Assembly (NCBI GenBank): GCA_964392325.1
Contig: CAYMPJ010000003.1
Coordinates: 1 to 64,000 of the forward strand
Origin: CALLPQ01 sp964392325
GTDB lineage: Bacteria > Pseudomonadota > Alphaproteobacteria > Caulobacterales > Parvularculaceae
Length of the DNA stretch: 64,000 bases
Direction of reading: 5' to 3'
Below the pieces are notes generated by a model. The model ran no database searches. It was given only the letters and a program-made list of their open reading frames with translations, and was not told the origin of the DNA. How positions within the stretch are numbered: the stretch's first letter is position 1; the number at the start of each line of letters is the position of its first letter. Of this stretch, positions 7,884 to 16,581 are shown one piece after another. The translations under genes were made by a program, and so were the position numbers.

Positions 7884-9250
7884 TAAACTCCCCATCATCG
7901 CTCTTGCCGGTGCCGTATAAAGATATATTTAAGCTGGCCTGGCCTGCATCCATTGCCGCATCGATTACGCCCTTACTTGGGACAATCGATGTCTGGGTGT
8001 TGGGACGTTCTGAAAACCCCATTGACATCGCAGCGGTTGGCCTTGCGGCCACTATTTTCTCATTAATGTATTGGACTTTCGGTTTCTTGCGAATGAGCGT
8101 TGCGGGTTTGACGGCGCAAGCTCTGGGCGGAGATGATGGCGTTGAGGGGCGCGATGCATTATTGCGCGGGTTTTTGATGGGGGGCCTTATCGGTTTGTTG
8201 ATGGTGATTGCCCAATGGCCATTGGGTAAGTTGGCTTTTACGCTACTGGGTGTAGACAGCCAAGCTAGCGATACTACCTTTGCCAATGCACAAATTTATT
8301 TCTCGATCCGCATTTGGGGCGCGCCTTTCGCGCTGGCAACGTATGCCTGTCTTGGTTGGCTTACGGCGCGAGGGCGTACGGACTATTTGATGATAACCGG
8401 ATTAATCATGACTTGCCTCAATATAGGTCTTGATGTCTGGTTTGTGGCTGGCCTTGACTGGGGCGCTAAGGGCATTGCCCTTGGCACCATGATTGCGGAA
8501 ATATCCGGCTTTTTTGTCAGTATTGCTCTTGTTTTTCTTATGCTCAACCGGGACGGCCTGTTGTTACAAAAACCCTCACTGATACGGCTCCTTAACGAGA
8601 AAAAAATAAAGCGAACCTTGTCTATCAATGGGGATATATTTATCCGCACCCTATTGCTGTCTTTTGCATTTTCCTGGTTTGTCCAGCGCGGTAGCGCTTT
8701 TGGCGATATTACCCTCGCCGCCAATCAGGTATTGATGCAACTTTTTCTGTTCACCGGGCTTGCACTGGACGGCACAGCCATCGCCGCAGAAACACTGGTC
8801 GGCAGGGCCATTGGTCAACGAAAAACAAATATAGATATGAGGGGGCACTATAATCAGATAGTCAAAAAAACCTTCACCTTGGCCAGCTTTGGTGCGTTGG
8901 TTTTTTCTGCCGTTTATGCCATTAGCGGCGCTACTATAATCAATATGCTGACTAACTCCGGGCCTATCTATGATGCCGGCCTTATCTATTTGCCATGGAT
9001 TATTATCAGCCCTGTAATCGTTATGGTTTGTTTTCAACTTGATGGTATTTTTATTGGTGCAACCCGCTCGCGAGAAATGCGCAATTCCATGATTTTATCG
9101 GTAGCGCTTTATGTGCCCGTGAGCATATGGCTCGGAAAAATCGCAGGCAATCACGGGCTCTGGCTGGCGTTTTCCCTCTTTTTTATCATGCGCGCCATAA
9201 CCTTATGGCGTTATATGCCGCGCATAAGTCAATCACTTCGGGCTGAGTAA
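7880..9250 (+). CDS. MATE-family efflux transporter (DinF-like)
   Basis: A 456-residue integral inner-membrane protein with about twelve hydrophobic segments in two homologous halves. The N-terminal half opens with FKLAWPASIAASITPLLGTIDVWVLGR and the second half repeats the pattern from RTLSINGDIFIRTLLLSFAF and LAANQVLMQLFLFTGLALDG. MATE transporters use Na+ or H+ gradients to export drugs or metabolites; the D/G-rich ALDGTAIAAETLVGRAIGQ loop is typical of the DinF subgroup. It overlaps hisI by four bases (ATGA), which indicates coupling but not shared function. Substrate unknown. Confidence 0.9.
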   Translation: MINSPSSLLPVPYKDIFKLAWPASIAASITPLLGTIDVWVLGRSENPIDIAAVGLAATIFSLMYWTFGFLRMSVAGLTAQALGGDDGVEGRDALLRGFLMGGLIGLLMVIAQWPLGKLAFTLLGVDSQASDTTFANAQIYFSIRIWGAPFALATYACLGWLTARGRTDYLMITGLIMTCLNIGLDVWFVAGLDWGAKGIALGTMIAEISGFFVSIALVFLMLNRDGLLLQKPSLIRLLNEKKIKRTLSINGDIFIRTLLLSFAFSWFVQRGSAFGDITLAANQVLMQLFLFTGLALDGTAIAAETLVGRAIGQRKTNIDMRGHYNQIVKKTFTLASFGALVFSAVYAISGATIINMLTNSGPIYDAGLIYLPWIIISPVIVMVCFQLDGIFIGATRSREMRNSMILSVALYVPVSIWLGKIAGNHGLWLAFSLFFIMRAITLWRYMPRISQSLRAE

Positions 9251-9276
9251 CGGGCATGAACTGCCTTTAAGGTGGC

Positions 9277-9317
9277 AAAAAAATGGGGCGCTTTTTAAGG
9301 ATAAAACCGGCGCCCCA
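9277..9317 (-). terminator. Terminator for the DoxX-like gene
   Basis: Perfect 8-bp stem TGGGGCGC/GCGCCCCA (9284-9291 and 9310-9317) with an 18-base loop, followed on the minus strand by seven T (9283-9277). The plus side is only moderately T-rich, so it may also help end the MATE transcript. Confidence 0.72.
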
Positions 9318-9376
9318 AATCTTTATTTATTGTGCTTTATTTGCAGTAGACAAAACACACTTAAACGCAAAACCCT

Positions 9377-9811
9377 TTAACGCCGGAACATGGAGTCGAG
9401 GGAGAGCGTATCATATTCTTTAAAGGCCAACGGTATCAGTGTCGCAAAAAATACGATCAAAGACGGGAAAAACAATAATCTAAAATCTTTCGGATCATCA
9501 AATAGGCTTATTCCCAGTGGCGCAATAAAAGGCTCAACAAAGTGCGGCCAAATCAAAATAGCACCCGCACCCAATATGATTGCTTGCAAAGGATAAACAA
9601 GTATACGAAACAACCCGAGTATGATTAGTATGCCAATTATTATTTCACCGTACCCCAATATGAGTTGCGGTGTCTCGGTGGCCAGAAGCCCGCTATAATG
9701 TTTCTCGGCAACACCAACGCCCCGTTCCGGGTTACCCGCTCGCAACATTCCCCATACAATGAGAAGCAAGCCGGTAGAAACACGTAAGAGCAATAAGGAA
9801 ATAGATTTCAT
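9377..9811 (-). CDS. DoxX-like four-helix membrane protein
   Basis: A 144-residue inner-membrane protein with four hydrophobic helices: LLLLRVSTGLLLIVWGM, LILGYGEIIIGILIILGLF, PLQAIILGAGAILIW and FPSLIVFFATLIPLAF. The pattern (arginine in helix one, G-x-GEI in helix two) fits the DoxX/DoxD-like superfamily, whose members are linked in different bacteria to redox and thiol stress but mostly lack proven function. The ATG at 9811 follows AAGGAC; the frame upstream to 9889 is only leader sequence. The tandem thioredoxin-fold gene lies just upstream on the same strand. A second DoxX-like gene is at 41000. Confidence 0.72.
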   Translation of the reverse strand: MKSISLLLLRVSTGLLLIVWGMLRAGNPERGVGVAEKHYSGLLATETPQLILGYGEIIIGILIILGLFRILVYPLQAIILGAGAILIWPHFVEPFIAPLGISLFDDPKDFRLLFFPSLIVFFATLIPLAFKEYDTLSLDSMFRR

Positions 9812-9889
9812 TTTACAGTCCTTTTTTACATTTAATGATAGATCACTATGGTCAGGCGATGAGTTTTGTTTTTTGTAAACTATGCCCAT

Positions 9890-10540
9890 CTAATTTTTGT
9901 TGATATTACCCTCGCTAAGAGCGCCGCGACCACGCCTGGGGTCTGGTTCAACATTAATTCCCAAACGCTCACCCAAATCATCCGCGCCGCCAACAAACGC
10001 GCTATCGAGCCATATTTGCGGCGTTGTCACCGGAGTTTTTTCACCGATGATTGGCTTAACCCGCGCCAACATCTCATACATAGCAGCAGGATTGGTAACC
10101 ACGTCATAATGAACATAGTCGATACCCGCATCATCGAGATATCTCTTCGCTCTGGCGCAATGAGGGCATTTTTCTTTACTGAAAATTACATTCCCCTCAA
10201 GATCGAACCGTTTCACATATTCCCTAATCACGGCCTCGGTTAAGACGCCGCGATTAAGCGCATCACCCTGACCAATCAGTTTATTCTCGACAAACACGAT
10301 CGGGGCGTGCCAACCGATTTTCGGGAATCCCGCAAAAAGGGCTTTCCACCAATTGGTGAGCCATTCGCGCACCTCAAACTCGACCTTTGCGCCTGCTAGC
10401 TCATTTTCGAGCGTATCCTCGATAACATCCTCGGTCAGGGCGCATTCACCGCATGGGATTTTAATCTTGAAAGGCCCCCATTTACCGGCCCACTTATACA
10501 GGATTAGTTTTACCGGTTTTCCGCGATTTTTATTCGACAT
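9890..10540 (-). CDS. Tandem thioredoxin-fold protein: CGEC domain plus glutaredoxin (CPHC)
   Basis: The 216-residue protein has two redox modules. Residues 10-105 look like a thioredoxin fold with active-site-like CGEC (30-33) and a cis-proline candidate in WHAPIVFVENKLIGQGD. Residues 117-205 are a clear glutaredoxin: VIFSKEKCPHCARAKRYL (CPHC at 125-128), TTPQIWLDSAFVGGADDL with the TP cis-proline and glutathione-binding GG. Glutaredoxins reduce disulfides using glutathione. The N-terminal half is unfamiliar to me; it may be an internal partner or a metal-delivery domain. The ATG at 10540 lies nine bases after AAGGGG, better than the TTG at 10564. The downstream DoxX-like gene is probably co-transcribed. 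Confidence 0.8.
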   Translation of the reverse strand: MSNKNRGKPVKLILYKWAGKWGPFKIKIPCGECALTEDVIEDTLENELAGAKVEFEVREWLTNWWKALFAGFPKIGWHAPIVFVENKLIGQGDALNRGVLTEAVIREYVKRFDLEGNVIFSKEKCPHCARAKRYLDDAGIDYVHYDVVTNPAAMYEMLARVKPIIGEKTPVTTPQIWLDSAFVGGADDLGERLGINVEPDPRRGRGALSEGNINKN

Positions 10541-10859
10541 CTCAATAAACCCCTTTTTGTCCAATAGTCGCGAGCGGTTTTAAGCAACTTTGAATATTAT
10601 ATTCTGACCACTCACAAAAGTTGCGATGGCTCGTGCCCATAATGCCCCGTTCAACAACGAGTTTACATGTAGACGGATAATGCCCAAACCACCTCAGTGC
10701 TTACTAAAAAATTTCTTGCCATATTAGTCAATTCACGTTTTTGAGCTTATAGCCAAGAAACAGTGATCTCTGTCTCGTTGAGTCAACACGCCTTGACCCC
10801 AGGGCACAAAATAACCAAATTCTCTTTGGGACAAATCCACCACACTGCACAAGGTCGCC
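10541..10859. other. Divergent gap with an inverted repeat GCAACTTT/AAAGTTGC
   Basis: About 320 bases between divergent genes. A perfect 8-bp inverted repeat (10584-10591 and 10617-10624, 25 bases between) lies 44 bases upstream of the glutaredoxin-fusion start and could be an operator. Nothing else is recognisable. Confidence 0.35.
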
Positions 10860-11312
10860 ATGATCAATGACATATATACCGGCTTAATTCTGGAAGCTGC
10901 AGCAGCGCTACCGGAAACCCGCCGCCTCGAAAAGCCAGATGCCAGCGCCACAAAAGTTAGCCGCATCTGCGGATCCGAGCTAACCCTTGATCTCAATTTC
11001 AAAGATGGCGTAGTGAGTGATTTTGGTTTGGATGTTCAGGCTTGCGCCCTTGGTCAGGCGGCTGCTTCGATTATTGCAAAAAACCTGATCGGTGCGAAAC
11101 CAGATGAATTATTTCTTCTGCGAAATGAATTTAAAGCCATGCTTAAGGGCGCAAAACCACCCGTCGCCTCATCAGGAGAGCGCTGGAGCGAGTTGGCAGG
11201 TTTACAGGCAATTCGAGATTACCCGCAAAGACATACTTCAACCCTTTTGATGATTGAAGCGATAGCAGAATGTCTGCGTCAAGCCGGTTTTGAAGAGCCC
11301 CCCTCCAAATAA
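10860..11312 (+). CDS. NifU/IscU-like iron-sulfur scaffold homologue lacking the third cysteine
   Basis: A 150-residue protein of the IscU/NifU N-terminal fold. It keeps SRICGSELTLDL (first cysteine) and VQACALGQAAASI (second cysteine). The position of the third cluster ligand in IscU is replaced in AIRDYPQRHTSTLL, where the family signature shifts to R-x-YP-x-RH. This variant is widespread in alphaproteobacteria as a stand-alone gene, often near hisI, folE or yidD. Whether it still assembles a cluster is unknown. The ATG at 10860 follows AAGG by six bases. It stands alone between a divergent neighbour and a convergent LysR gene. Confidence 0.78.
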   Translation: MINDIYTGLILEAAAALPETRRLEKPDASATKVSRICGSELTLDLNFKDGVVSDFGLDVQACALGQAAASIIAKNLIGAKPDELFLLRNEFKAMLKGAKPPVASSGERWSELAGLQAIRDYPQRHTSTLLMIEAIAECLRQAGFEEPPSK

Positions 11313-11345
11313 CCCTTATGGGGTCAACCATCATAGGCCCCCAAA

Positions 11346-12278
11346 TTACCGATCAAACCGCGCCGCATTATGATTTAACGATCGGGCGGCCTCCTCATGC
11401 AACCATGAGGTCAAGGCCATAACAGCCCTGTTTTTTGATTTGGATTTTGGGTGCACAATATAATAGGCAAATTCCGTTGGCGTGGTCATATCAAAAGGCA
11501 CAACAAGCCGCGCCGCCTCCAGATCAGCAAGCGCAAGCGCGGATTTAGCCAGAGCAACGCCTTTGCCGGCTACCGCCGCTTCAATCACCAAGCTGGACTG
11601 ATTAAAGGTTGGGCCCCGCTTGGCCGGTACATCCGCGACACCGGCCGCTTTCAACCACATGGTCCAATCCGGGCAATCATCATCTTTATCGGGGCTACCA
11701 TCATGAAGGAGTGTGTGATGGCGCAAATCATCGGGAGTCTTTAAAGGGTGATCGCCTACCATAAGCTGCGGACTGCACACGGGAATAATTGTTTCGGACA
11801 TCAAACGGGTCACCACAAGGCCTGGGTAAGAGCCTGCCCCATAGCGAATGGAAATATCGACATCATCAACTGTGAAATCCACGATATTCATATCGGCAGA
11901 CAGCCATACCTCGATATCTGGATTGGCGTTTGCAAAACCATCCAGTCTCGGCACTAACCATTTTGCGGCCAAGGAAGGCGCAACGGAGAGGCGCAATCGA
12001 CCACTCTCGCTGCGGCGCGCAAGAATATCTCCGACTTCGGTTAATTTCTCAAATGCCTCTCGCAATGGCGGCAATGAAGCCTGGGCCTCATCGGTGAGAA
12101 GAAGCCCCTTTTTTTGACGGCGAATGATCGCGTACCCCAAAAAGTCTTCCAAAGCCTTGATTTGCTGACTGACAGCACCCGGAGTGACATTCAGCTCCTC
12201 GGCAGCACGAGAAAAACTTAAATTACGGGCCACAGCTTCAAAGACTCTCAAGCTATTTAGGGGGGGTAAATTTTTCAT
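11346..12278 (-). CDS. LysR-family regulator, GcvA-like
   Basis: A 310-residue LysR regulator. The N-terminal winged HTH reads LPPLNSLRVFEAVARNLSFSRAAEELNVTPGAVSQQIKALEDFLG (about residues 4-50). The effector domain begins RLRLSVAPSLAAKWLVPRL, a form typical of the GcvA group, and continues to a C-terminal FAYYIVHPKSKSKNRAVMAL. GcvA-type proteins control glycine cleavage or, as paralogues, many unrelated operons. It is divergent from the sulfur operon starting at 12556, so regulation of that operon is possible but unproven. The start ATG is the only good one, with no strong Shine-Dalgarno. Confidence 0.88.
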   Translation of the reverse strand: MKNLPPLNSLRVFEAVARNLSFSRAAEELNVTPGAVSQQIKALEDFLGYAIIRRQKKGLLLTDEAQASLPPLREAFEKLTEVGDILARRSESGRLRLSVAPSLAAKWLVPRLDGFANANPDIEVWLSADMNIVDFTVDDVDISIRYGAGSYPGLVVTRLMSETIIPVCSPQLMVGDHPLKTPDDLRHHTLLHDGSPDKDDDCPDWTMWLKAAGVADVPAKRGPTFNQSSLVIEAAVAGKGVALAKSALALADLEAARLVVPFDMTTPTEFAYYIVHPKSKSKNRAVMALTSWLHEEAARSLNHNAARFDR

Positions 12279-12415
12279 AGTGTTATTAGTATATCTAACC
12301 AGAACAATTTGATAACATCCCGAACATAATCAGCACTACCATTGCAAAACATGGTTCAAATTTACGTGAGATGCTTGTTTTAAGCGCTGTAATCTCCTCA
12401 TTACTTCTTATATGT

Positions 12416-12428
12416 ATAGAAAATCTAT
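12416..12428. promoter_or_regulatory. Palindrome ATAGA-AAA-TCTAT upstream of cysG
   Basis: A perfect 5-3-5 palindrome about 130 bases before cysG, in the gap between the LysR gene and the sulfur operon. It could be an operator for a sulfur or cysteine regulator; no second copy lies next to it, so this is a weak call. Confidence 0.35.
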
Positions 12429-12555
12429 TCTTAATTCAAGGAAAAATCGCTTTTCATGTGCCTGGCATGACAGTAGATATCCTTAAGTATTAGTTGCGAT
12501 GCCTCTATCCACCCTTTCGGCACTTCCCACATCTGTTCAACTCTGGAAATAGTAA

Positions 12556-14007
12556 ATGAAAAACTTTCCCATATTCCTGCCTCTCGAAGGACAGAAAGTC
12601 GTGATTATCGGTGGCGGCGAGCTAGCGGTGAGGAAAGCACGGCTGGTTGCGGCGGCCAATGGCGCTCTGAAGATTATCTATCCCATTATCGAGAATTGTG
12701 TTCGCGAGGAATTTGACGGCAGGGCCGAGCTTATTGAACGCGATATTACCCCGTCCGACTTTTCCGGCGCGCGTCTGGCGATCATTGCCCATGAGGATGA
12801 AGCCGGGCAACACGCCCACCGCGAAATGGCCCATAATGCTGGCGCGCTCGTCAATGTCGTTGATGTCCCCCATTTATGCGATTTTTCCACCCCCTCCATT
12901 ATCGACCGCGATGATGTGGTGGTGGCAATTTCAACCAATGGCAAAGCCCCTATCGTCGGGCGCACATTGCGCAAAAGAATCGAACAGATTCTGCCCGCAC
13001 GTCTCGGAGACCTTGTTTCTTTTGCGGGAGATTTTCGTGAGAGTGTAAAAGCGAAGTTTGGCAACCGCTCTCGCCAATTCTGGGAGAATTTTTTCAAAGG
13101 CCCTATCGCCCAGCAAGTTCTTGATAATGATGAGGTCGGCGCGCGCGAAGCAATGATCAAGTCGATCAATCAAGAAAGGGACCCATCGGCACTTGGCTGT
13201 GTTCATATTGTTGGTGCTGGCCCGGGTGACCCTGAACTGCTGACCCTTCGTGCCCATCGCCTATTGCAAGATGCCGATGTGATTTTATATGACCGGCTTG
13301 TCGGCGACGGCATATTGGCTCTCGCCCGGCGTGATGCGGACCGTCTTTATGTTGGAAAAGCCAAATCCGATCATGCAGTGCCACAAGAAGAAATTCACGA
13401 CAAAATGATTGCCTTGGCCCGCGCCGGGAAAACTGTTGTGCGCCTTAAGGGGGGCGATCCTTTTATATTTGGCCGGGGCGGGGAAGAGCTTGATGCTTTG
13501 CGCGCCGCGAATATCCCTGCTTTTGTCACCCCCGGCATTACCGCAGCGACCGGCTGCGCCGCTGCTGCGGGCATGGCACTTAGCCACCGCGAGCATTCTC
13601 AGGCCATTACTTTTTTAACGGGCCATGCAAAGCCCGGACAGGACGGCAAACCCGGTGAGCCAGATCTTGACTGGCAGGCCTTGGCGCAACTCAAAAACAC
13701 GCTGGTTATTTATATGGGCGTCAGCACAGCAGAAATTATAGCAAACCGGTTGATGAACCCTCCCTCTCTTATCGGTGACGAAAAAACCCATCGGGGGCTT
13801 GTGCCCACAACACCGATCACCGTGATTGAAAACGGGACACGCGATAATCAAATCATCGCCCAGGGCACCCTTGGAACCATAAAGCTAACCCTTGCCAATG
13901 CCGGCATTAAAGGCCCTGCACTTTTGGTCATTGGTGATGTCGCCGCTCTGGCCGATCAAAATCTGGTCAACCATACAAATCATTTTCAAGAAAGGTTAAG
14001 CGCATGA
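12556..14007 (+). CDS. cysG: Siroheme synthase, trifunctional
   Basis: A 483-residue fusion that makes siroheme from uroporphyrinogen III. The N-terminal domain (about 1-115) is the NAD-dependent precorrin-2 dehydrogenase/ferrochelatase, with VVIIGGGELAVRKARL and VVDVPHLCDFSTPSI. A linker domain follows, then from about residue 215 the SAM-dependent uroporphyrinogen methyltransferase: VHIVGAGPGDPELLTLRA, VRLKGGDPFIFGRGGEEL, VTPGITAATGCAAAAGMALSH. Siroheme is the cofactor of CysI, encoded three genes downstream. The TGA overlaps the ATG of the DUF2849 gene (ATGA), indicating a coupled operon. Length is usual for CysG. Confidence 0.96.
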   Translation: MKNFPIFLPLEGQKVVIIGGGELAVRKARLVAAANGALKIIYPIIENCVREEFDGRAELIERDITPSDFSGARLAIIAHEDEAGQHAHREMAHNAGALVNVVDVPHLCDFSTPSIIDRDDVVVAISTNGKAPIVGRTLRKRIEQILPARLGDLVSFAGDFRESVKAKFGNRSRQFWENFFKGPIAQQVLDNDEVGAREAMIKSINQERDPSALGCVHIVGAGPGDPELLTLRAHRLLQDADVILYDRLVGDGILALARRDADRLYVGKAKSDHAVPQEEIHDKMIALARAGKTVVRLKGGDPFIFGRGGEELDALRAANIPAFVTPGITAATGCAAAAGMALSHREHSQAITFLTGHAKPGQDGKPGEPDLDWQALAQLKNTLVIYMGVSTAEIIANRLMNPPSLIGDEKTHRGLVPTTPITVIENGTRDNQIIAQGTLGTIKLTLANAGIKGPALLVIGDVAALADQNLVNHTNHFQERLSA

Positions 14008-14303
14008 AAGCCATTACCGCCAACGCCCTTAATGATGGCCGGGTGATTTATCTCGGCAAAAATAATCAGTGGTGTGATTATTTAAAGGACGCAAAAATTT
14101 TCGCTGATGAAGATGCTGAAACAGCCCTTGTCATCGCAAACCAGCGGGTACGCGAAATTGCCGGTGCTTATCTTATCAATATTACCCAAGACAATCTAGC
14201 CACCGGACGCGAGGCCCTGCACGAAACCATACGAAGCCAAGGCCCAACCATTCGGCGCGATCTTGGCAAACAGGCACAACAGCCGACCGGAGATTTATCG
14301 TGA
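14004..14303 (+). CDS. DUF2849 protein of the sulfite-reduction operon
   Basis: A 99-residue protein of the DUF2849 family, as judged by KAITANALNDGRVIYLG and WCDYLKDAKIFADEDAETAL. This family is found almost only between cysG and cysI in alphaproteobacteria, so a role in assimilatory sulfite reduction is inferred from synteny; no biochemical function is known to me. It overlaps cysG by four bases at its start, and its TGA overlaps the GTG start of the next gene (GTGA), so translation of all three genes is coupled. Confidence 0.85.
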   Translation: MKAITANALNDGRVIYLGKNNQWCDYLKDAKIFADEDAETALVIANQRVREIAGAYLINITQDNLATGREALHETIRSQGPTIRRDLGKQAQQPTGDLS

Positions 14304-14905
14304 CTGCTTTTAAGCTTTATGGCGACCATAGAAGCGGCAACTGTTTCAAAGTGAAATGGAGCGCGGATTACCTTAATATTGATTGTGAATGGATTGAAAC
14401 CGACATTACCAAAGGTGAAACGCGTACAGATGAATTTTTAGCGTTGAATAAATTTGGTCAGGTTCCAACAGCCGTGTTTGGTGAGGGCGAGAGCCGTTTT
14501 ATTCTCACCCAATCAAACTCTATCGTTTTGTACCTAGCCGAGCGCGCCAATCATCCCACATTTCTTCCCAAGAACCCGGAGAAAAGGGCGCAGGTTTATA
14601 CCTGGCTTTTCTGGGAGCAAAACAGCCATGAGCCTTATGTCGCTGGCCGGCGTTATCGAAAATCCATACTGGGGCAATCAGATGACGAGATTGATAAAGA
14701 GTGGCTACCGCGCGGAAATGCGGCCCTTGCAAGAATGAATAATGTTTTGAATGACCACCCGTTTTTAGTCGGCGATGATTTCACCGCCGCCGATATGGCG
14801 CTGGTCCCCTATACCCGCCTTGCCGATGAAGGGGGTTTTACCCTTGGTGATTATCCCTCGGTTGTTAGCTGGATACAGCGCGTCGAAGGTCTACTTGATA
14901 TCTAA
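14300..14905 (+). CDS. Glutathione S-transferase family protein inside the sulfur operon
   Basis: A 201-residue GST. The N-terminal thioredoxin-like domain has LYGDHRSGNCFKVKW, then LNKFGQVPTAVF with the cis-proline and LTQSNSIVLYLAER (glutathione-binding QSNSI). The helical C-terminal domain ends with HPFLVGDDFTAADMALVPYTRLADEGG, the N-capping box of GSTs. It starts with GTG overlapping the previous TGA and sits 20 bases before cysI, so it belongs to the operon. A GST here could handle glutathione or sulfite adducts, but that is inference. Confidence 0.87.
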   Translation: MTAFKLYGDHRSGNCFKVKWSADYLNIDCEWIETDITKGETRTDEFLALNKFGQVPTAVFGEGESRFILTQSNSIVLYLAERANHPTFLPKNPEKRAQVYTWLFWEQNSHEPYVAGRRYRKSILGQSDDEIDKEWLPRGNAALARMNNVLNDHPFLVGDDFTAADMALVPYTRLADEGGFTLGDYPSVVSWIQRVEGLLDI

Positions 14906-14925
14906 CCCCTAATGGAGAAACGATC

Positions 14926-16581
14926 ATGTATCGTTATGATGAATTTGATGCCAATCTTGTGCGCGAGCGGGTTACCCAGTTTCGTGGTCAGGTAAAGCGC
15001 CGCCTTGATGGCAAAATTACCGAAGACCAGTTCAAACCTTTGCGTTTAATGAACGGGCTCTATCTGCAATTGCATGCCTATATGTTGCGCGTTGCTATTC
15101 CCTACGGAACCCTGTCTTCAAAACAACTGCACAAGCTTGCCGATATTGCGACTAAATACGATAAAGGCTATGCGCATTTTACGACCCGCCAGAATTTGCA
15201 ATATAATTGGCCTGCTTTGGTTGATGTCCCTGACCTTCTCGATGAGCTGGCTGATGTCGAGATGCATGCAATTCAAACATCGGGCAATTGCATTCGCAAT
15301 GTTACCTCTGATCAATATGCCGGGGCAAGCGCCGAAGAAATAGAAGACCCGCGTCCTTGGTGCGAGATTATTCGTCAGTGGTCGACCTTTCATCCTGAAT
15401 TTTCTTTCTTACCGCGCAAATTCAAAATAGCGGTTACCGCTGCCCCTAATGATCGCGCCGCCGTGCGTGTTCATGATATTGGTCTGGCCTTAAAGAAAAA
15501 CGAAAAAGGCGAGACCGGTTTTGAGGTCATTGTTGGAGGCGGTCTTGGGCGTACTCCCTATATCGGATACACGGTCAAAGAATTTTTACCCGCACAATAT
15601 TTGCTCTCTTACCTCGAGGCAATTTTGCGGGTTTATAATCTGGAGGGCAGGCGGGATAATAAATATAAGGCCCGTATCAAGATTTTGCTCAATGCTGAAG
15701 GCGGCGAGCGCTTTAAGGGGATGGTGGATGCAGAGTGGGAGAAACTCTCCAAAGAGACAACCATTGATCTGCCCCAAGAAGAAGTGGCACGCATTAAAGA
15801 TTATTTTTCACCGCCTAATTTCATTAATGTCTCCGATACCGGACCTTTTGAAAACAAACGCGCTGAAAATTCAGAGTTTGCCCGCTGGGTAGAGGCCAAT
15901 TGCGTTGCCCATAAAAACCCCGGTTATATGATTGCCAATATTTCATTAAAGCCGATTGGCGGCGTGCCCGGCGATGCAACAGATACCCAAATGCATGTTG
16001 TGGCTGATCTTGCAAAAGAATTCTCACACGATGAAGTGCGGGTTACCCATGAACAAAATCTCTGCCTGCCCCATGTCCGCGCAAATGATCTCTTTGCTGT
16101 ATGGTCGGTTTTAAAATCCAATGATCTAGCAACGGCTAATCTTGGGCTAATAAGCGATATCATTGCCTGTCCGGGCCTTGATTATTGTTCCCTCGCCAAT
16201 GCCCGCTCAATTCCTGTTGCACAGCGTCTGTCCGAACGTTTTGCCGACCCTGACTACCAGAGCGATATCGGCGAATTGAAAGTTAAAATTTCCGGCTGCA
16301 TCAATGCTTGTGGCCACCATCATGTTGGACATATCGGCATTTTAGGTGTCGATAAAAAGGGTGAGGAATTTTACCAGATCACCCTTGGTGGCTCCGCTGC
16401 AGAAGATGCTTCAATTGGTGAAATTGTTGGCCGTGGCCTTTCTTCCGAGGCTGTTATCGACGCAGTTGAAAAGCTGGTTAGTTTCTACACGTCTCATCGT
16501 ATCAATGATGAACGTTTTCTCGATACCTATCGCCGACTTGGCACACAACCCTTTAAGGAGGCCCTTTATGCTGACGCTTGA
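14926..16581 (+). CDS. cysI: Assimilatory sulfite (nitrite/sulfite) reductase hemoprotein
   Basis: A 551-residue siroheme/[4Fe-4S] reductase that converts sulfite to sulfide in six electron steps. Two ferredoxin-like repeats are visible, the first with LRLMNGLYLQLHAYMLRVAIPYG and TTRQNLQYNW. The cluster and siroheme ligands lie in CPGLDYCSLA (C-x5-C) and SGCINACGHHHVGH (C-x3-C). This single-polypeptide form, lacking a CysJ flavoprotein, probably takes electrons from ferredoxin or an unknown donor. Neighbours cysG (cofactor), DUF2849, DUF934 and cysH make sulfite rather than nitrite the likely substrate. The start follows GGAG; the 3' end overlaps the next gene by 14 bases. Confidence 0.94.
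   Translation: MYRYDEFDANLVRERVTQFRGQVKRRLDGKITEDQFKPLRLMNGLYLQLHAYMLRVAIPYGTLSSKQLHKLADIATKYDKGYAHFTTRQNLQYNWPALVDVPDLLDELADVEMHAIQTSGNCIRNVTSDQYAGASAEEIEDPRPWCEIIRQWSTFHPEFSFLPRKFKIAVTAAPNDRAAVRVHDIGLALKKNEKGETGFEVIVGGGLGRTPYIGYTVKEFLPAQYLLSYLEAILRVYNLEGRRDNKYKARIKILLNAEGGERFKGMVDAEWEKLSKETTIDLPQEEVARIKDYFSPPNFINVSDTGPFENKRAENSEFARWVEANCVAHKNPGYMIANISLKPIGGVPGDATDTQMHVVADLAKEFSHDEVRVTHEQNLCLPHVRANDLFAVWSVLKSNDLATANLGLISDIIACPGLDYCSLANARSIPVAQRLSERFADPDYQSDIGELKVKISGCINACGHHHVGHIGILGVDKKGEEFYQITLGGSAAEDASIGEIVGRGLSSEAVIDAVEKLVSFYTSHRINDERFLDTYRRLGTQPFKEALYADA

Noticed and set aside
12678..13169. 163-codon minus-strand frame opposite cysG
   Set aside because: Antisense to the CysG N-terminal domain and without any family match.
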